Positions 36,556 to 50,606 of a DNA stretch of 64,000 nt are shown here, one piece after another. The notes beneath the pieces were generated by a model that saw only the letters and a program-made list of their open reading frames with translations, did no database searches and was not told the origin of the DNA. The stretch covers positions 243,501-307,500 of the forward strand of contig BSBK01009263.1 in the NCBI GenBank assembly GCA_027943335.1. Direction: 5' to 3'. A program made the position numbers and the translations under genes. This DNA comes from Chamaecyparis obtusa (Eukaryota; Streptophyta; Pinopsida; Cupressales; Cupressaceae). Positions within the stretch are counted from its first letter, which is position 1; every line of letters begins with the position of its first letter.

Positions 36556-39216
36556 TAGTGGATGTTGGATGGTAGAAGATGGATTCTTGAATACTTTATC
36601 TAGGAATATTATTATTTTTAGCGCTTCAAAATGCTCTCCCATATACTTGATCCCTTTTGCATGTGCATCTTGCTGGCTTCTTTGACGATAGACATTTATT
36701 AAGCTTCTTGAACAAGTTGGCGACAACTGCCAAATTCTCTTTAACAAACCTTGCACCTATGTTAAAGGCTCCATTATTTAGGCCTTTTAAACTTTTGACA
36801 AGTCACTTTCTCACACAATCTTACTATTTAGTTAGTAGGGGAACTGGTTCATTCAAATTTTGATTTAGGTGAGTTTCCTTTGGATTTTGAATTCTAACTT
36901 GACTGGGATCTTGTTGTTATTGTTTCCTCCTTTAAAAAAAATTGAATTCTGCTTTGTGTGATAATGTTTTTATTGTTTTCCCCAATTTTTTGATGACATA
37001 TTCTCAAACCTATTAAACCACAATATCCCTCACTCAATTGCCTCAATTGTGTCATGCACAACAATAATAAAATGGGTTTTCTATTGATGAGCTTATCGGA
37101 GTGGAAAAAAATTACAGCTGTGTTATTCACAGAATTTTGGCACAATTTGATAATTAAGAGTAGCGTTGCAATGTGTTTTTCATTATAACTGAAAAAATTG
37201 AGAAGATCGAAATATGAGGCTAGGGAAACAAAGCAATGGGCTGCAGGGGGAAAAAATTGTAACCGATATTCGTAGAACTTTTGGCAGAATGTGAGAATTG
37301 ATAGGATGACTCTCCAATGATGAAATTCCTCATTTCTTTTCACAATTGAGGTATTTTTGCTCAAGCTATTTTACATATTTGCATGAGGATCTCAAAAATT
37401 TGTAACGGTTCAATTTAAATTCAATTAAATTTGATAATTTTTTCTTAAGCCTTTGGTTTATATTGGGCCAGGTTTTCGCCAATTGGTATGTGGAGCCTAT
37501 AGAGTCCCTCAGCTAGATAGAGGACTCTAATTCCGCATGACAATTTATGCTTCCCTAGGCAAGAGAAAGAGAAGCAGAAACTATAAAATTTTGTGTTCTT
37601 TTACTTGCACCTTTTAGAATTTCGTGTGCTTTTTTCTTGTTCCTCTTCTATCATCATGCGTTTTGTAAAACATTAGCCTTAGCATGGATATCCATTGAGT
37701 GACAGGGTTTTGAAGAATAGGAACTTTGGGCTAGATGTAATTAAGAACAATATGGCCCTTGCAGAACATAGGGGCAAAACATGGCTACTGGTAAATAAAT
37801 TTAAGATTTTTCTATTTTCATGGTCAATACCATTTGAATTTGATATTTATCTCAGCAATACTTTGTTTCTTTGCTCCCTCGTAAGTTGTGGAGTTTCATT
37901 ATGCCCCTCCAGTCCATTTTTTGGGGCCAATATATTTTCTAATGTTGCAGTTCTTTTCCATGATGGGCGTATAGCATCAACATTGTTCTATCTAGGTATG
38001 GAAGGAAGCCATAAATAATTCCTCTATATTTTTGGACAGGCCCCTAATTCTCATTATTGTAAAGTCTAAAATTGTACGGGAAACTTCAAGATGCTCTATT
38101 ACGTAGATGTTGTATTCCTTTAAAGAAAGATTTGCAGTCTAAGTTCTTTAGTTGTGCAAAATTTTTGTCAGCAAAATGTGATATGCATGAGGCTTCTCTA
38201 TACTCATGTCATAGTCAAGGAAAAATAATGAAGATTTGACAAGTAGCTGATGGACAAGCACCCAACATATTGTAAGAGAATAAAGTGCAAAGTATTATAA
38301 ACTTGAACCTGAAAATTTGTCTACACACAAATTTGAGGTGGCATACTATCATTCACATAGATTATATTCATGCTGTCAACTATCTTAAACCCTCAAAAAT
38401 GACATACCCAGATGGATTTTAGTAGTAACTCAACTTGGCATCAAATCAATTAACAGACCTAAAATTTCAATACTAAATCCAACAGGCAAGGAAAAAGACA
38501 CGTTCAAACAGTTTGTGCCTATAGGCATAACCTGACTCACGATAACAGTGTACATATTTCAATACCATTTGCAGCAAAAAATGAACACATCTCAATTGAA
38601 ATAGGAAGAGAGAGAGACTTCCTTAAATTTTAATGGTAACCTTCCTTACACAAAACCCATTTCAAATCCATGTCAAGCCTCATTTCAAACCCATTTCGAA
38701 CCCATTTTAAATGCTATTTGAAATAGTGTTTCATTTAATAGATGTCTATCACTGAAGAAGCTAGCAAGATGCACATGCAAAAGGAGACATTATCAAACAT
38801 TCTTAGGACACGTTATCAACTCAAAAACTATGAAAATCCTCTCTAACCAGGTTTATGTTGATTAAAACCTTGCCAAAATTCTTTCAAATGACAATAGAAA
38901 GAAGTTCACACTCTATATTTGATTGAGTAATCCCTCAACTCACAATGAAACAACCTCAAACCAAAAGTAAGAAAATTAAAAAGTACCCAACAACATTCAA
39001 TCGCAACTAATAAGGCTGTTGATAATGTGTCCTAAGCATGGTTAATGAAACACCATTTCAAACAGTGTTTAAAAGTAGATAACACCATTTCAAAGTTTTT
39101 AAGTGAACAAACACTTCCAGAGAGAAAAAGAGAAATCTTACTGTACAGTTAGTTTCCAAAGATGGAGATCCTTCACCCTCCTAGATAATTGTGACCACAG
39201 AAGAAGCAAAGAACAT
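36556..39216. other. No gene seen (about 2.7 kb)
   Basis: The longest open frames (156 codons minus strand at 36894-37364; 107 codons plus strand at 37695-38018) show no recognisable motif and no flanking support. Around 38640-38740 and 39045-39100 the motif catttcaaa(c/t)cc recurs irregularly. Confidence 0.45.
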
Positions 39217-39646
39217 AGAAAATTTGCAGAAGACGCTGATACCGGAGATCAAAATCCATAAAACCAATTGTAGACTATAGCGTTCACAATGTCGAGTACA
39301 AATCTTAATGCCAACTGCAAATCTTAAATTTGTAATAAACAAACCGTCAGAAACTGTCCTCGCTCATATAGAAGCCATGCAAAATAGCTGTCCACCATTT
39401 CATTTTTATGAAAATAGCTGTCCACCATTTCATTTTTATTGGTAATTCCCAGTTTTAAAATTATTTTAACCCCCAGGAAAAATGTTTTCCTCCTATAAAA
39501 AATTTAGGAATTTTTTTTTAAAAAATAAATTCCATTGCTGGAAACATTACACATAACGTTAGGAAAAAATTCACATATCTCAGACAGAAATGCAAAATAA
39601 TAGGAGATAATTAACATGAAAACATAAGTCTCAGCCTATAAATAGG
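39217..39646. repeat. Repeat B, copy 2
   Basis: Matches 32376-32809 end to end, with no A repeat beside it. The shared end cctataaatagg resembles a plant TATA box context. Confidence 0.85.
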
Positions 39647-39904
39647 AAGGGACTAATAAATGATTGAGGATGTGATTACAAGAATATTACAAGTTATGCA
39701 ATTCTAAGGAGGCATTTAAAATTATCCTATATTATCATTTATGGAGCATTTTGATGATCAAGAAGTTGAGATGTATTTTACGATAAAGAAGTTGAGATTT
39801 TAGTAAAATTGTATCATTATATAATGATTGAATCAATAAGAGATATTATTTTAAGTTATTAAATTTTTACACTTTACAATAGTACTATTTCTGATTTACA
39901 TTAT

Positions 39905-39990
39905 GACATGTACATACGTGTATATATATACATATACATATATATGTACATATACATATATGTACATATACATATACATATGCGTATGGG
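39905..39990. repeat. TA/CA-rich microsatellite
   Basis: Irregular repeat of tatatacatatacata and tatgtacata units. Confidence 0.9.
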
Positions 39991-40191
39991 TGAACCCACA
40001 ATAGTGGGTTACACTTTTTTGCCTGAACAGACACTGAACTCTACATTTTGAAAAAAAACATTCAGATTTGAATGCATATCGTCCTTGAACCATTTGAAAT
40101 CAGAGGATGAAGTAAATTAGAGTCTTTTAGGATTTTCTATCTACTCTCTCTATATATATTTTAATTTATTTGAATCCATTTTTCTTTCTCC

Positions 40192-41394
40192 TCCTTGGCC
40201 AAACAATGGTATCAAAAACCCAAAGCAATGGACTGTTTAATTCAGGATTGGACACCCCAAATGATTCCTAATGCACTATTTAGTCTCATTTAATTATCGA
40301 CCAGGGACGTAAACTTGGAATTATATTTGCAAAGTATATGCTTCAAACTTCCTCTCCTAGCCTATGTAAGGAATTCAAATGCTTATGCTTAGGAAAACTA
40401 CATTAGAACTGGTAAGAAAATGTATTCTAATCAAAGTAGGAAATTACAATTAGGAACTACTCCAACTGACTGTGCTGCAAGAAAAGGCTACTAATTCTGG
40501 TATCAGTAGCTATAGGAACAATAGAGTTCTAAAACATATAAATGAAGAGGAAATCAACTCTACACTAAAAAAACAATTCACTCATCAAGTGGGCCCCCTT
40601 GAATGAGTGAATGAAGAGTACAATCAAGATGAAAGTTGCAAACTTGAACTGAACATTCTATTCATCCATAAAAATGATTACACTTGATTGAAATAGTATT
40701 CAAGAGTTCTATATTAAAAACCAGCTTGTTTGACTAACTCCAAAAGAGTCACAACAGTCGATTATTTAAAGGAAATTACCACTAACTCCTAAACCTATGA
40801 TCACTTCATAATGAGGATCGGTTACAACTCATAAAGTTTCATAATAGAAAACATTATTGACCATGAACAATCATAGAATATAGCGCACACTAAATCTGTG
40901 CATTGCACGCAACAGAAAGCATTGACTTGCAAAGATTCTGCAAACACGGTTGGCTTTGATGACTCCCGTGCTAGTATACTGGTCCTTGAATATCCACGTT
41001 CAACTCCTGCAAGATAATTAATGCACACATATCCAACCATATACATATATATATGTACATCATCAATATTAGGAAAAGGTGTTAGTCTTAATTATCACTC
41101 TTGCAAACCTAGGGCTACAGGAGGTAACTACCCAAAACATAGCTTAAGAGAGAAAACATTCATTAAAATGTATAACTATTATATTCACCATTCTTGTCCA
41201 TGAAATTAAGTAGATATTATGTCTTTAGAGGTATCCACATTCCATCTTATGTTCACACACATATATATAATCATATACATAGAAACCACAAGTTCATATG
41301 CTAAAAACCATAAATGTATGTCTATGTGCAATCAAATGTCTTGGAAAGAGGATAAAAAGGCGGTGAAAAAGATGGCTAATTTAGAAGCCCATCA
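40192..41394 (-). repeat. Athila-like 3' LTR (about 1203 bp)
   Basis: The right end is placed where minus-strand TGATGGGC follows the polypurine tract. The left end is placed by comparison with TGCTTGGCC at the inner end of the other LTR (here TCCTTGGCC). The part 40192-41168 aligns with 50629-51609. Nearby simple sequence occurs at 41041-41056 (catatatatatg). Confidence 0.85.
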
Positions 41395-41410
41395 TTCCCC
41401 CCAACTGAAC
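41395..41410 (-). promoter_or_regulatory. 3' polypurine tract
   Basis: The minus strand reads CAGTTGGGGGGAA immediately before TGATGGGC of the 3' LTR, which is the plus-strand priming position. Confidence 0.75.
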
Positions 41411-41439
41411 TATTGCTAGCCCCCAAAAATCATAAAGTT

Positions 41440-44309
41440 TCAAACCTTGGCACGGACCCTCAAATCACTAGCTATTCTCTGCCCAGGCTCATCATGAATA
41501 TAATTAAAGTATCCATGAGTCTCTTTGAGTCTTTCCCAATGTTGGACTTCAGAGGTCATGTCATAATCTACTGCACTATTGTTCATTGCCAATAATGGCT
41601 GAAGGAAGAGTGGAGGTTGAAACCTTAATGGAACCCAACGGTTAAGGAGTGACCTGCCCAACATAGTATACCATGGAACTCTCCTTGTGGCAAGAGTTAG
41701 ATTTTGAGGTGAGTGAGGTTCCAATCTCTTTAGATCCTATGACATCCTTATCCACCTCTTCCTCGAGGCATTAATTGCTGCTACAACATCCCATGAGGAA
41801 TGCTTCTCCCAGTTTGTAAAGGCTTGTTCTCTCACTGGATAGATCTTATTGGCTCCACTAGTGTTTTTTGTGATAGAGATCCAGTCAAAATATGTTCTCC
41901 TGGAGTGTTGTACCTTAGGCCTCATCATTAAAGGAACTATCATTTCTTTCTCCCTATATGGTGCAGCCTGGTGTTCACGACTTATCACATTCTACATCCA
42001 TGACATAACTACTCTGAGTTGTACATCTCCCACATAGAGGAGTGAATTCCACTCTGTGTCATTAGGAACTACCAAGTTATGCAAGTACAATTCACACAAC
42101 AAATTTTTAAGAGTCATTGGGGAAGACTGAAACACATAGTAAAATTCATGGGGAGTTGATATGGATGGATTGAGGCCTTCTACAATCCTAGTTAATTTGA
42201 AATTAACAAGTTGCTCTTGAAGGAATATTGCATACACTGGTGAGGGTGATCTGCATTCCATCATCTATGGAATTAACTCAGTAATCTGATCAATTCTTCA
42301 TTTCAATACCTCAATCTCATCTGACTTCTACTCCTACTGAGAATTCTGCTCATTAATGTCTCACTTCAATTTTTCTTTTTCTAAATTCCATTGTGTTTTT
42401 TCCCATAACAACTGTTGGTACAAACTTATTCCTGCTACAAGAGGTGTAGACAAATCTGGTGGGGGTAAAGGTTCCTGATTGAGTATGTCCACCCATCCAG
42501 AGGGAAAGTGAGGAATTTCAACTATTTCTTCTAGTGCAGAGGACTTACCCTTCCACACAACTATTGTCCTTATCAAATTAGGTTCCTCACTAACATCAGT
42601 TGCCACCTTAGCCAATGTTTCTAACCTTTCCTGACTATCCTGCTGGGGTACTTCTTCAATAATTTCAGTTCCAAAGTCAGGAATTTCCTCTGAATTCATA
42701 CTAACATCTAGTTGGGCAGGATTATCTACATATTCCTCTATGTCTTTATAGTCCTTAGAATTCTTAGAGTCCTCAAAGTCCTTATCACTATCTATCAATA
42801 TGTAGTTAAATCCAGGACGAACCTCTATTTTTGGATTCTGTTCTCTCATTATTGTGTCACTAGTTGCAGGTTGATTATTCAATTCCTCAGAAGAGGAATT
42901 GTTCAAAGGTTCATTTTCAATAGATTCATAAGAATTAATGTTAACAATAGGAATAAATGCTTCAACATCTTTCTCAAAAAGTCTTCTACTTCTCCTCATA
43001 GGGGGTGTGGATGAGCTCGAAGGACTCTTCCGTTTCTTTTTCTTCTTAATGACTACCTCCTCTGCCACTGCTTTAGGAGGTTTTTCAACATTCCCTTCCC
43101 TAGGGTTCTCAAAATTCTATTCAGGGGGAAATTAAAGATTCTTAGAATGTGCTTCAGGAGGGTTTTCAAAATGTTCTTCCCTAGGGTTTTCAAAATTCTC
43201 TTCGGGAGAAAATTCAGGATTCTCTTCCCTAGGGGAATGTAGGGTTTCTTCTATATCATCAACATTGTTACTAGGCTGAGGTTCTAATGCTTCCTCTTCT
43301 GGTTTTGTTATTTTACCCTTACCCTTCCTAGATGCAGACCTTTTCCTTATGGATGGTGAAGATTCCAGAATATTAGGAGTTTCTACACTTTTGTTTCTCT
43401 TCCTCTGAGAAGTAGAGGCTCCATAATTGAAAATTCTTTTCCTAGGTGACCTAGAAATGAAAGGAGAGGTTTCTCAATCATTTGAAACTCTTTGAACAAT
43501 TTTACGAACCCCAAAAGATGTTTTTTCTCTCCTACCAACACCATGACCTTTAGGGCTGACTATTCTAGGCTCAACCTCATTCATGGATCAACCTCATTCA
43601 TTTGTAAAAATTCTTCACATGTCCCAACCTTTTGTCTATTCAATTCCCTTTCCATAATTAATTTGATTAAACAATGTTGTGAAATAGACTGGTTGCTTCC
43701 TGACTGGACTAATAAAGACTACTTTTTAATAATGTTAAATAAGAAGCTAGGAAGATTTACCAGTCGGTTATCATGGTGGAGATGACTGAGAATTTTGAAG
43801 CGAAAAGCATGTAGGTATTTGTAGCATCCCTCGCAGGTGAAGTACTGAATAACAAATGCAGTTGGCTGAATGAAATCCATGGGAAAAGATAATCACCAGG
43901 TTCCTTGCTTCTTGTCAATATCCAACTGAGGATCACCATGCAGAGTGAACTGTGTTCTTGCTGATTGCAGGTCAAAATCTTTCACCCATTGTTCACCTTC
44001 CTGAGACAAACTTGTCACCTCAGCAACTATATCCACTATGAATTCAATTTTCAAACCTTTAACTTCTACAAACCCGTCTTTCAAGATGGACATAAATTGC
44101 ATAGCAACTTTCTCATTAAACCCCTTAAGGCTTAAACAATAATCTAGCCACCCTCTCCTTCTAAACATTTCACAGGTGGGCACATGATTTAATAAAACTA
44201 TGTGGTCCACTGGTTCATGCCTTTGAAGGTCACCTCCCATTGCTTCTCTCAGACAAATTTCTAGCTTGCAGAACACAATTCTCACAGAATTTGGCGATGA
44301 CAAGTCATA
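41440..44309 (-). pseudogene. Extra open region between integrase and 3' LTR (env position)
   Basis: About 950 codons of sense-strand coding sequence follow pol. The first part (44309-43722) is one frame with one TGA and reads VYDLSSPNSVRIV, RRGWLDYCLSLKGFNEKV, FVEVKGLKIEFIVDI and IQYFTCEGCYKYLHAF. A frameshift later, 43300-41440 is one frame with nonsense stops. It includes repeated ENFENPREE motifs, a basic KKKKKRKSP stretch (43050, nuclear-localisation-like), an acidic linker and a coiled-coil-like segment. The first part resembles, in pattern, the plant-specific 'putative plant transposon protein' domain (Transposase_32-like) rather than a viral envelope: no signal peptide or membrane segment is seen. 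Its function is unknown. A possible splice acceptor (tttcttctgtag) lies just upstream, at about 44338. Confidence 0.7.
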
Positions 44310-44640
44310 GACCTCAATACATTACAGAACCAAAATGCTACAGAAGAAAGACAACGTACAAACTACAACTTGATTCATAAAATTAAAGATTTGTTTTGCA
44401 TGAAATCTAATGATATGATTTTTACATAAAATCTCATAAAATCTCACACGTGCCAAGGCTACCACCCTGAACATGTCACAACACATCATTAAAAATCAAG
44501 ATCATCCTTTAATATCTTTAATTCATTTTGATTGTGATGATGTAATCACAAAAGGACAGATCATCACATCATGTCGCAGACATATTTCAAGACATGAACT
44601 TTAATTTACATGCCAATTTAAAATTTTGAAAATAGAATAG

Positions 44641-44656
44641 CTTCCCCCCCCCAACT
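44641..44656 (-). promoter_or_regulatory. Internal polypurine tract
   Basis: The minus strand reads TTAGTTGGGGGGGGGAAG, sharing AGTTGGGGGG...GAA with the 3' polypurine tract. It lies between the integrase end (45008) and the extra open region (44309). Confidence 0.65.
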
Positions 44657-45007
44657 AAGTAATGGCATGGGTCCCACCAAGCTAGGTTAAGCAAGAGTGA
44701 TAAATCAAAACAACACAAAATCCTAAAAATTAATGAATAAAATAATATATGTACGAGTATCTGTGGCACTAACCTAGAGACACTACAGGAAGAGTTGTCC
44801 AAAAATTGCACCTTCATATGTGAAGTGATGGGATGGGGTGGATGGGTGGAAAAGAGAGAAGGTGAGATGAAAAATTATTATGGAGAAAGTATTCCATGAA
44901 ATGTGAAATATTTATTATGGTGGTCTTGAATGGAATCAAGAATCAACAGAATCCTGGGTGGAAGACCCAGATTCTTTGGCTACAGGAACAGTTGCTTCAA
45001 CTATGCT

Positions 45008-48000
45008 CTAGAACTGCTCGAGACACTCATCACGGCTGATAGGTTTGTGGTAAAGTTTCAGATGATGCCCATTGACAAGTAACTTGAATTGAATAGGATC
45101 TATTGTTGAAAGTTGTACAACTCTATTGTCAAATACTGATATAATCTCATAAGGCCCAAGCCATCTGGTATGAAATTTCCTTGGTGTATGTTGGTATCTT
45201 GAATCATATAAGAGTTCCCAATCTCTGACAGAAAATTTCTTATCACAGATGAACTTGTCATGCCAATTTTTCCTTTGCTGTTGTATCAACTCTATATTGT
45301 GGAGAGCATACTTCCTATATTCATCCAATGCATTTAATTATAATAACCTATCTTTCTGTGCTTTGGTGATGTCTATATCGAGGTCTAAAGTAGTGCGAAG
45401 TGTTTTATGCTAGAACTCAATCGGCATAGAGGCTGATTTTCCATATACCGACTCAAAAGGAGTAAACCCTATGGTGGTTTTCCATGTGGTATGGTAAGCC
45501 CATATGGCTTCAGGAAGGTGAGTAGCCCAATCCTTTTTATGCACAACTACTATTTTAGTGAGAATAGACTCTATCTCCCAGTTTGTGATTTCAGCTTGGC
45601 CATTGGCCCGAGGGTGGTATGGTGAAGACTTTCCATGATGCACCATGTACTCCTACATCAATTTAGTGATAAGGTTAGAGATGTATTGTGCTCCTTGATC
45701 TGTGATGATTTCCCTTGGTACTCCAAATCTAGTGAATATGCATTCATAAAGAAAATCAGCAACTTTGTGATCTCTAGCAGGTCTCATAGCTTTTGCTTCA
45801 ACCCATTTTGTTGCATAATCTATACATACTGAGATGTAAGACTTTCCATGAGATGAAGGCTCAATAGGTCCAACGAAGTTAATACCCCACTTGTCAAAGG
45901 GTGTGACAACTACCTGTGGCTGCAGAGGCATTTCATCAGTTTTTGTAAGATGTCCCATACGTTGACACCTATCACAGTGTCGAGTATGTTTTGCTGCATC
46001 CTTATGCAAAGTAGGCTAGTAGTATCTAGTTATCAAGATCTTATAGGCTGTCCTCTTTGCAACAAAGTGTCCTCCACATGGCTCATCATGGCATGCCCGA
46101 AGGATGTCATATATTTCATCTTCTCGAATGCATCTCCTTGTGACCTGGTCTGGTCCTGTATAAAAAATGAAGCCTAAGATCCAAGAGAAGTTAAAAATCT
46201 TTTCAACTAACATATGACGCTATTTAGGAGAAAAGTGAGGTGGTGTTCTCCCTGTAGCAAGGTAGTTTTCCAAGTCTACATACCATGGGTTAAAAGAATT
46301 AATACAAAACAAGTGCTCATCAAGAAAACTATCATCAATTGCTATAGGATCATCTGGAACTTGTAGTCATGACAAGAAATCGGCCACTACATTAGCCTTG
46401 CCTAGTTTGTCTATGATCTTTACATCAAAGTCCTGCATGAGGAGTAACTAGTGTGCTAGTCTACCACTAATGGCAGGTTTACTCATTAAGTATTTGATAG
46501 ATGAATGATCAGTATAAACAAATACTTCATAGCTTGTAATGTAGTGCCTAAATTTGTTTAATGCATAAAAAACTACTAACAACTCTTTTTTAGTAACAAT
46601 ATAATTCAATTCCGCTCCTTGCAAATTTTTACTAATATAGTAAATTGCATGTTCAATAATACCTTCCTTTTGTTCCAGAATTGCTCCAATAGCATAGTCA
46701 GATGCATCTGTATGGATATTGAATGGGAGCTTCCAATCAGGTCTTCTAAGAATAGGTGTTGTTGTCAGAACATCCTTCAACTTCTGGAATGATGCTTCAC
46801 AGTCTTCTGTCCATACAAATTTAGCTTCTTTCTTCAACAAATTATACAATGGTGCTACAAGCTGGCTAAAATATTTTATGAACCTTTTGTAGTAACCAGC
46901 ATGGCCAAGGAAACTTCTGACATCCTTCTTCTTAGCTGGTGTGGGAAGTGTGTTTATAACTGCAATTTTTGCAGGATCAACCTAAATTCCAAAAGATGAA
47001 AGATAATGTCCTAGGACTATTCCTTCCATCATCATGTAGCACTTTTCACTATTGAGAGAGAGATTATAATCTTGACATCTCTTAAGGACCTTTTCCAAGC
47101 TAGCTTGTGCTTCTTCAAATGTTTCTCCATGAGTTGTAAAGTCATCCATATAGATTTCAACACAATCAATAGCAATGTCAGAGAAAATACCCAGCACTGC
47201 TCTTTGGAAAGTAGCAAGGGCATTACATAATCCAAAGGGTAAGACTGAATAAGTAAAGGTTCCCCAAGGATAGGTGAACATTGTCTTGTCCCGATCTTTT
47301 GGTGATATTTGTATCTGATTATACCCACTAAATCCATCTAGAAATGAGAAGTACTTTTTACCCGCCATGTTATTAAGCACTTGGTCAATGAAAGGTAGTG
47401 GAAAGTGATCATTCTTAGTGGCTTTGTTAAGTTCTCTAAAGTCAACACAAACTCTCCACTTTCCTCCTTTCTTTGGAATAATGAAAAGAGGATAAACCCA
47501 CTGACTGTCAGAGATAGGATAAATAAAACCTGCACTAAGAAGCTTTTGCAACTCAGTTTTGACTATGTCTCTCAAGGCAGGGTTTATCCTTCTTTGAACT
47601 TGCCTCACTAGCTTGTGTTCTAGGCTTATATATATTCTATGAGTACAAAGTTTAGGATCTAGGCCTGTCATGTCAATGTAATCCCATGTAAAGGCTTGTT
47701 GGCTATCTTGTAAAAGCTTGAGGAGAATAGACATTTGAGACTCAATGAAGTTTTTATTAACATTCAGTTCCTTTTCTGAAGCAATTTCAACTCTCTTAAC
47801 TTTTTCTAACATTAACACTTCTACTATGGATGGAGACTTTATCTCATGAGGTAGCAAAGTGTGAAGGTAATCAGGTGCTGCAGGAAACTGAGATGTGATT
47901 TGCTTGGGTAGTATTGTTTGAACGGAACAATTTGGATCATCACAAGATGATTCCTCAGAACCATACTGGTTGGTAAGGATTGTTGCAAGAATGTCATTTT

Positions 48001-50536
48001 CTTCTTGGGATACCATGAATGGATTTCTCTCAATGACCATGAGTTTTTGCACAGAGCTTACTTCAAGGGTAGCATCTCCTAAGTCAGGCCAGACAACTTG
48101 ATTAGGTTCACTTTGGAGTTTTGCTAGAGAATATAGAGTTAACTTCTTGGTGTTTATTCCATCTGATATGGTCATCTTTCCTAAACAACATGTAATGCAA
48201 GCATCAATCGTGGCTAACCAAGGCCTTCCTAGGAGTAATGGGTAACCTCCAAGAGTGGCTTTGGGTGACAAGACTACAGAATCTAAGGGGTACTCTAAAG
48301 AATCTAGAGTAACAACAATATCCTCAACCATACCATCAAGCTTGACTATGGAATTATCAACTAACTGCAATATTGTTGGTGTATCTCGCAAACTAATGAT
48401 ACTAAGTTTCAGCAGAACTTCTCTAGTCATAACATTAAATGATGCTCCCAAGTCAATTAAAACATTCTAAATTTGGGTACCATTAATGAAGATGGTTACC
48501 ACTGGACTTCTGGGATCTGAATACTTAGGCATGACAACTTTACTTAACATGAGATCAGAGAGTTGGCCTAAGACATGGATAGTATCAGGGTCTTTCTTTT
48601 TCCTTCCAGGCTATTTGATACAGGCTTCTTTAATTTCTTTGGTATAGAATGGAATTTCTTTAAGTGCACCCAAAAAGGGAATCTGCACTGTCATTTGTTT
48701 GAGCTGATCAATCAAATCAGTGGCTACAGGATTTTCTTTTCGAGGAACAACTTGAGACAATCTCTGTGGATAGGGAGGATTCTTAGGCACTGGTGAAGTT
48801 TGAGCAACATGTGGAACATTAATAGGCTAACTCACGGGTATATCTTTAGCATCAAAAACTTCAGTTATTATTGGATCCTTGAGTGTAGGTAGTGTAGTTC
48901 CTGATCTAAGATGGATGTCATTTACATGCAAGGAATAAGCCTATTGCTTATTGTTGGCATTTGGATTTGGCTGAGCTGGAAGTTGGGTTAGCTTTTGAGG
49001 AGTGATATTTTCTATAGGAGGCAGTGGCATAATAGCTTGCTACTGAGGTGGAGGCATTAGTGCTTGCTGCTAATTAGGCTGATTAGGTCCCCACTGAGGT
49101 TGTGGTTGCTAGTTACCATGAGGTGGCCATTGGCTATTCTGTTGCGGCTGCTGATAAGGGTTATACTACTGTTGGTGTGGGTTAAATGGTGGTTACTACG
49201 GATAGGCTTGATTATAGTATGGCTGGTGATTGGACCAATTGTGATTCCAATTCTGACCTTGAGGAGTAGAATTTTGGGTATTTTGGTTTTTCCAATAGCT
49301 ATTATTATTATTATAACCAAAATTATTCAATGGGTCTAGAGGCATACCTTGTCTCTAAGCCCATGGATGCCTTTGAGAAACATAGAAAACTTCTCCATTC
49401 TCCTCATCTATAGCTTTGAACTCGCTGGGCATTGAGTTAACGTCCATAGATGCAACCATCTTACATTTACAGTTTCTTTTCCTCTCTCTGCAATGAGAAC
49501 AAAACTCAGCAAGCACAACATCTGAGTCTTCCTTCTTCCTCCTTGCTTGCATACTATCTAGCTAAGTGGTGACATTATTAATGATGTCCTGCTTGAAATC
49601 AGATAGTAGATTAGACAACTCCATTTTAGATATGCCTGAGCCTCCATTGGACTTATGTGGTAGGTCTCTAAGTCCCCTATCCTTGTTCAAAGTGGCCCTT
49701 GAGTAGTTTTGACATATAATCTTTATGTCATCCCAAGCTTTTTGTGTGATATCACCTCATACCATTAGGTCTAGAGCCTCAATACTTCCATCATTCACAC
49801 CTTTTAAGAAAAGGTGCTTCTGAGATGCCTCATTTAGCTGGTGTTGAGTATTACACTGCAGGTTGAACATAAATCTAGATACATAATCCTCCAATGTTTC
49901 ATCCCCCTTCTGAGACATTTTAAAAATGTCATCACCTCTCAAATCTTGACCTCTACAGTACTCTTTGTACTTTGTAAGAAACATTGTATGCATGGCATTC
50001 CAGTCTACTACAACATTAGAACCCAACCCCATGAACCATCTCAAAGTAGCTTCATGTAGAGTTGATGGGAACAACTTCAGCTTGTGGGCATCAGTTGTAT
50101 AATCATAACTCCGGCAAAGAATATCAAATTCAAAGAGAAAGGTCTCAGGGTCTTGTATTAAGAGGCCATAAAATTTTGGAAGTGCAGCAGTAGGTATATT
50201 CTTCAAATTTTGGTTGCCTTGCTGTTGAGGTATAGGAAAAGGAAAAGGAGCTTGAGCAGCCATTTTGGGAGGAAGACCTTTTGGTGGTGGCTGATAGACA
50301 ACAAGAGAAAGCAGATTATCTTGATATTTAGGCTCAGCAAATAGGTCATCCAAATGCAGTGATTCGTCAGATGATGAAGAGGATATGTGTTCCTGAGCAT
50401 CAGCAAATGGATTGTCAAAGGCTTCTTCTTCATTCTCACTTTGTGGTTCTTCAACTTGAGGGTTAAAAAAATCAAATGGTTCTCCTTGGTAGTTATGGGG
50501 AAGAAATCTCCCAAGGTGATCTCTCCTTGTATGCAT
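45008..50536 (-). pseudogene. Athila-like gag-pol polyprotein, degraded by nonsense mutations
   Basis: A single reading frame spans about 1,840 codons with no frameshift, only stops. Gag starts at the ATG at 50536 (MHTRRDHLGRFLP) with a Retrotrans_gag region (about 50150-49780, TFLFEFDILC, LRWFMGLG, EDYVSRF), a Cys-rich cluster (49480, CSHCRERKRNC) and a long Gln/Asn/Pro-rich stretch. Protease follows at 48470 (VLIDLGASFNVM). RT spans about 47560-46990 (RVCVDFRELNKAT, YMDD, LGHYLSSFGI), then RNase H (46849-46448, FNIHTDASDYAIGA, YTDHSSIKYL). Integrase spans 46213-45410 (zinc module HCDRCQRMGHL; core CIDYATKWVEAK, ITDQGAQY, NGQAEITNWEIE), with the pol C-terminus to 45008. Stops in the Gln-rich part are mostly TAG among CAG codons. 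Confidence 0.93.
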
Positions 50537-50606
50537 AAAAATGCTTACTTAAGTACAAGATTAAAACTAAGATTGCAACTATAAGGATTAGTTTGAATTA
50601 ACACCA

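Noticed and set aside
36894..37364. 156-codon minus-strand ORF
   Set aside because: No domain, no splice or promoter support, composition like surrounding AT-rich DNA.
37695..38018. 107-codon plus-strand ORF
   Set aside because: Cys/Phe/Leu-rich without recognisable motif; nothing nearby supports a gene.
41440..44309. Retroviral envelope gene
   Set aside because: The position fits, but no signal peptide, membrane span or cleavage-like pattern is visible and the first part resembles a plant transposon-protein domain.
49064..49339. 91-codon plus-strand ORF
   Set aside because: It is antisense to the Gln/Asn/Pro-rich gag region of the Athila-like element and is explained by its composition.
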